The notes below the pieces were generated by a model, which was given only the letters and a program-made list of their open reading frames with translations, ran no database searches and had not been told where the DNA came from. DNA of 64,000 nt from Cheilinus undulatus. Taxonomy: Eukaryota; Chordata; Actinopteri; Labriformes; Labridae. The stretch lies in assembly GCF_018320785.1 (NCBI RefSeq), contig NC_054876.1, forward strand, positions 22,900,212-22,964,211, read 5' to 3'. The position numbers and the translations under genes were made by a program. Positions 61,801-64,000 of this stretch are shown here, one piece after another (within the stretch, counting starts at the first letter, position 1; each line of letters begins with the position of its first letter).

Positions 61801-64000
61801 AAATAAAGAGCAAAGAACAGCACTGAAAGCTTTTCATGACGGTAGCGTGTGTACAATTGCTGTAGTCAGAGCAATTAGCTTGGATGTAGCCACAGCGGCA
61901 GTTTATCAGAAATAGAGCGTATTTCTTTATTAAAACAAGAGGAATGAGCCACACTAAAAGCTTCTCTTAGCAGAGAAGATGCTTTCGCTCTTCTCCCGAC
62001 CAGCCTCAATAACATTTTCAGCAGAAATCTTCTGCAACACAGGATGACCCTGATGAAGGCCACAAGCCAAAACGCATCAGTCTACTAAAGTTGTTCTCTA
62101 AACTACAAGTGTTTCAGGAGATTTCTGTGACTTTCAAGACTGTATTTTTTCCTCCACACACCCTGGAAGTTGGTGAGCTTGTGCCAGATATACCTACCTC
62201 AGTACAAGTTTAAACCACATCTTGCTCCACAGTTCATATACTATTACAGGGTTTGGTCGTCATGCACAGCTTGGTAGCAGAGCTGCGTGTGTCTACTACC
62301 ATGGCAAATGAAACCGAACATACTATACTGAAGTTGATTAAACTGCACTTATTGTGAGGAGACGTTGAAGTAAATGGAAGGTACAAATGCTGAATCAACT
62401 GAGGCCTAGGGTGGGGGCGTTCCAGCACCTGCTTAGCCACTGGGAGACATGGACGAAAAAGTGCATGTCTGGTATTTTCAGATGCCAGCATTGTGACACC
62501 GTCTGCAGCCATTTATAACCAATTCTAACATTTTTGAGGAGGTGGTTTACATGTGTAGATATCTGTGTAGGTTTCAGGGCTACGCAACTTAGGGTGTATG
62601 CTTAGGCATAGCTTTGAAGCAGAAGAATAAATCAGGCTTTAACAGATGAAGAATGGCTCCCACCTTTCAGTTAAAGCAACAACAGTCATAAGTAAGTATA
62701 ACTAAACGCTTTAATCTCATGAAACAGGAGGTTATATGTCAAAGATATCACTTTTTGTCAATCACAGATAAAGAAAGTCCTTCTAGGAACTAAAACAGCC
62801 TTTGTTCTGTGTCTACAGGTAAATCCTTATAAACATAACTGGTAGCCACAAGACAGCTTGTTACTAGCCTGTGGCAACAGGAAGTCATGGCCATGAGATA
62901 TTAATCCCCATGTTATCACATGGGTTCTATAAATATCTGTTTTTTCAAAATGGGGGCTACTGGAGAAAATCACACTTTCAAGCGAGCCTCTAGTGACCAC
63001 ATGAGGAACTGCAGCATTAACCACTTCAGAGGTAAATGACCTAAAAGTCCCTTCTTCTGCTCCAAAACAAAGTAGTATCACCCTGCAGCCTGGTGGGTTC
63101 ATATACTTGCAGAGAACTGACCCTACATGTAAGTCACCACCAAATCTATACAATTCTGAAAATGATATCAAAACACCTTTGTGATATGTTTTTAAGATGC
63201 ACCACTTCTCGCACTCTGAGGTGAACAATTTCAAACTCTTGCACCCATTCAGGGGCTTGAAAGGCAAACTCCCTTAGAGTAAAAATGTCAACGATTCCTC
63301 TTTACATTGTGCGTGCTTTATTCACACCCTCCTGTTGACACACCAACGTTCCTATTTCTCTCTGACACGCACATCCTGCTGGTTAGACTCCAGTGTGTCT
63401 TTCCTCTTTCTTATCCTCCCCACTGTGGCAGAGAATGCACGTCTACAGCCACAGATAAGCTCAGTTCTTTGTGTGTTCGACTGTGTGTGTTATCTCTCCT
63501 TACACTGTTGGATAAAAGGCCTGTCTCAAGGCCTTACTGGCTGTCATGTGGCTCTGTCGGACTCCCTCACTTGGATAAGACCTTGACAGACAGATAGATA
63601 GACAGGCAGAAGGGCAGGTATAAGGTGAGGAAATAGGGGAAAAGCAAAGTGTGATCCTGACAGTGAAGCCATGTCTGTCTCATCTGGTGCAGACCAGATG
63701 TGGACAAGTAGATGAAGAAGAGAAGGTTGAAGGATAGAGGGATGGTTAAAAAAAAACGAGTTGAAGAGACTTTGCGAGCCCACAGCAGCTGGATGGAATT
63801 TCTAACATACGCAGCAGGAATGTCAGGAATGCAGGACAGTCTGATCGGACCAAGAAAGAGGGTGGAGAGGACAGACGAGTCAGGAAAGACACCAAAAAGA
63901 AGAAGTAGAGATATGGAAAAGAGTGGCATGATAAACTAAAGCCGAGGGACTCAACACAGCCCGTCATTGTAAGCAGAAAGATACAGAGACACTGTTTGTG
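58867..64000. other. Probable long first intron or intergenic DNA
   Basis: No exon with convincing coding character was found. A local duplication with period about 136 bp lies at 61735-62000. Remaining open frames, such as a 146-codon minus-strand frame at 62827-63267, show no family resemblance. Confidence 0.4.
61735..62000. repeat. Imperfect tandem duplication related to the fold-back element
   Basis: TTAGCTTGGATGTAGC occurs at about 61739 and 61875, each followed by TTATCAGAA, a CATTTCTTTATTAAA-like string, an AAGAG.AA..A tract and CACTGAAAGCTTTTC or CACTAAAAGCTTCTC. The TATCAGAA...TTTCTTT...AAAGA string also occurs in the fold-back arm at about 49728-49770. Confidence 0.6.

Noticed and set aside
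62827-63267. 146-codon minus-strand open frame
   Set aside because: No recognisable domain and no flanking splice evidence; it looks like chance or part of a dispersed repeat.
63712-63939. 75-codon basic open frame near the right edge
   Set aside because: Purine-rich simple sequence explains its Lys/Arg/Glu composition; no other support for coding.

Overview
The window is vertebrate nuclear DNA, most likely from a teleost fish. The protein-coding genes are split into many short exons with GT-AG introns. The intergenic and intronic DNA is AT-rich and full of fish-type repeats: Tc1/mariner pieces with long inverted termini, a hAT-type MITE, an L2-like LINE fragment and tRNA-derived SINE-like pieces. 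The F-box gene is present as two neighbouring copies, which I recall as a fish arrangement. There are no operons, ribosome binding sites, CRISPR arrays or other prokaryotic features.

Layout. (1) 1.2-17.9 kb: two FBXO40-type genes arranged head to head, one on the minus strand (716 aa) and one on the plus strand (713 aa). They share a roughly 0.5-kb promoter interval at about 11.37-11.86 kb. (2) 18.6-24.0 kb: a five-exon minus-strand TLC-domain gene, closest to TLCD2 (249 aa), convergent with the second F-box gene. (3) 26.9-40.4 kb: a 19-coding-exon plus-strand gene for a Rieske plus pyridine-nucleotide-disulphide oxidoreductase protein of the AIFM3/AIFM4 type (545 aa). (4) 40.4-46.2 kb: a repeat-rich gap with a 750-bp MITE and a Tc1-like element nested inside another Tc1-like element. 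(5) 46.8-48.9 kb: a small minus-strand gene resembling LIAT1, a hAT MITE, and a tRNA-Trp(CCA) gene. (6) 49.5-50.7 kb: a 1.16-kb fold-back inverted repeat. (7) 52.0-53.9 kb: a degenerate tandem repeat with a period near 800 bp. (8) 58.4-58.9 kb: a CpG-richer segment with a GA/GT microsatellite and a good splice donor. It may be the promoter and first exon of a gene that runs off the right edge; everything to its right looks intronic.

Every exon chain was built by matching splice sites, reading phase and family similarity by eye. All four multi-exon CDS models close in frame: 2151, 2142, 750 and 1638 nt including stops. TLCD2 and LIAT1 are both on human 17p13.3 as I recall, so part of this segment may reflect an old linkage group. 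The genes do not form one pathway. The F-box pair probably act in muscle ubiquitin ligases, the TLC protein in membrane lipid composition, the AIFM protein in redox chemistry, and LIAT1 with arginyl-transferase. I found no clearly undescribed biological system. The most interesting points are the divergence of the two F-box paralogs around a shared promoter, an altered FAD motif in the AIFM-like enzyme, a perfect 24-bp intronic hairpin, and the fold-back element.
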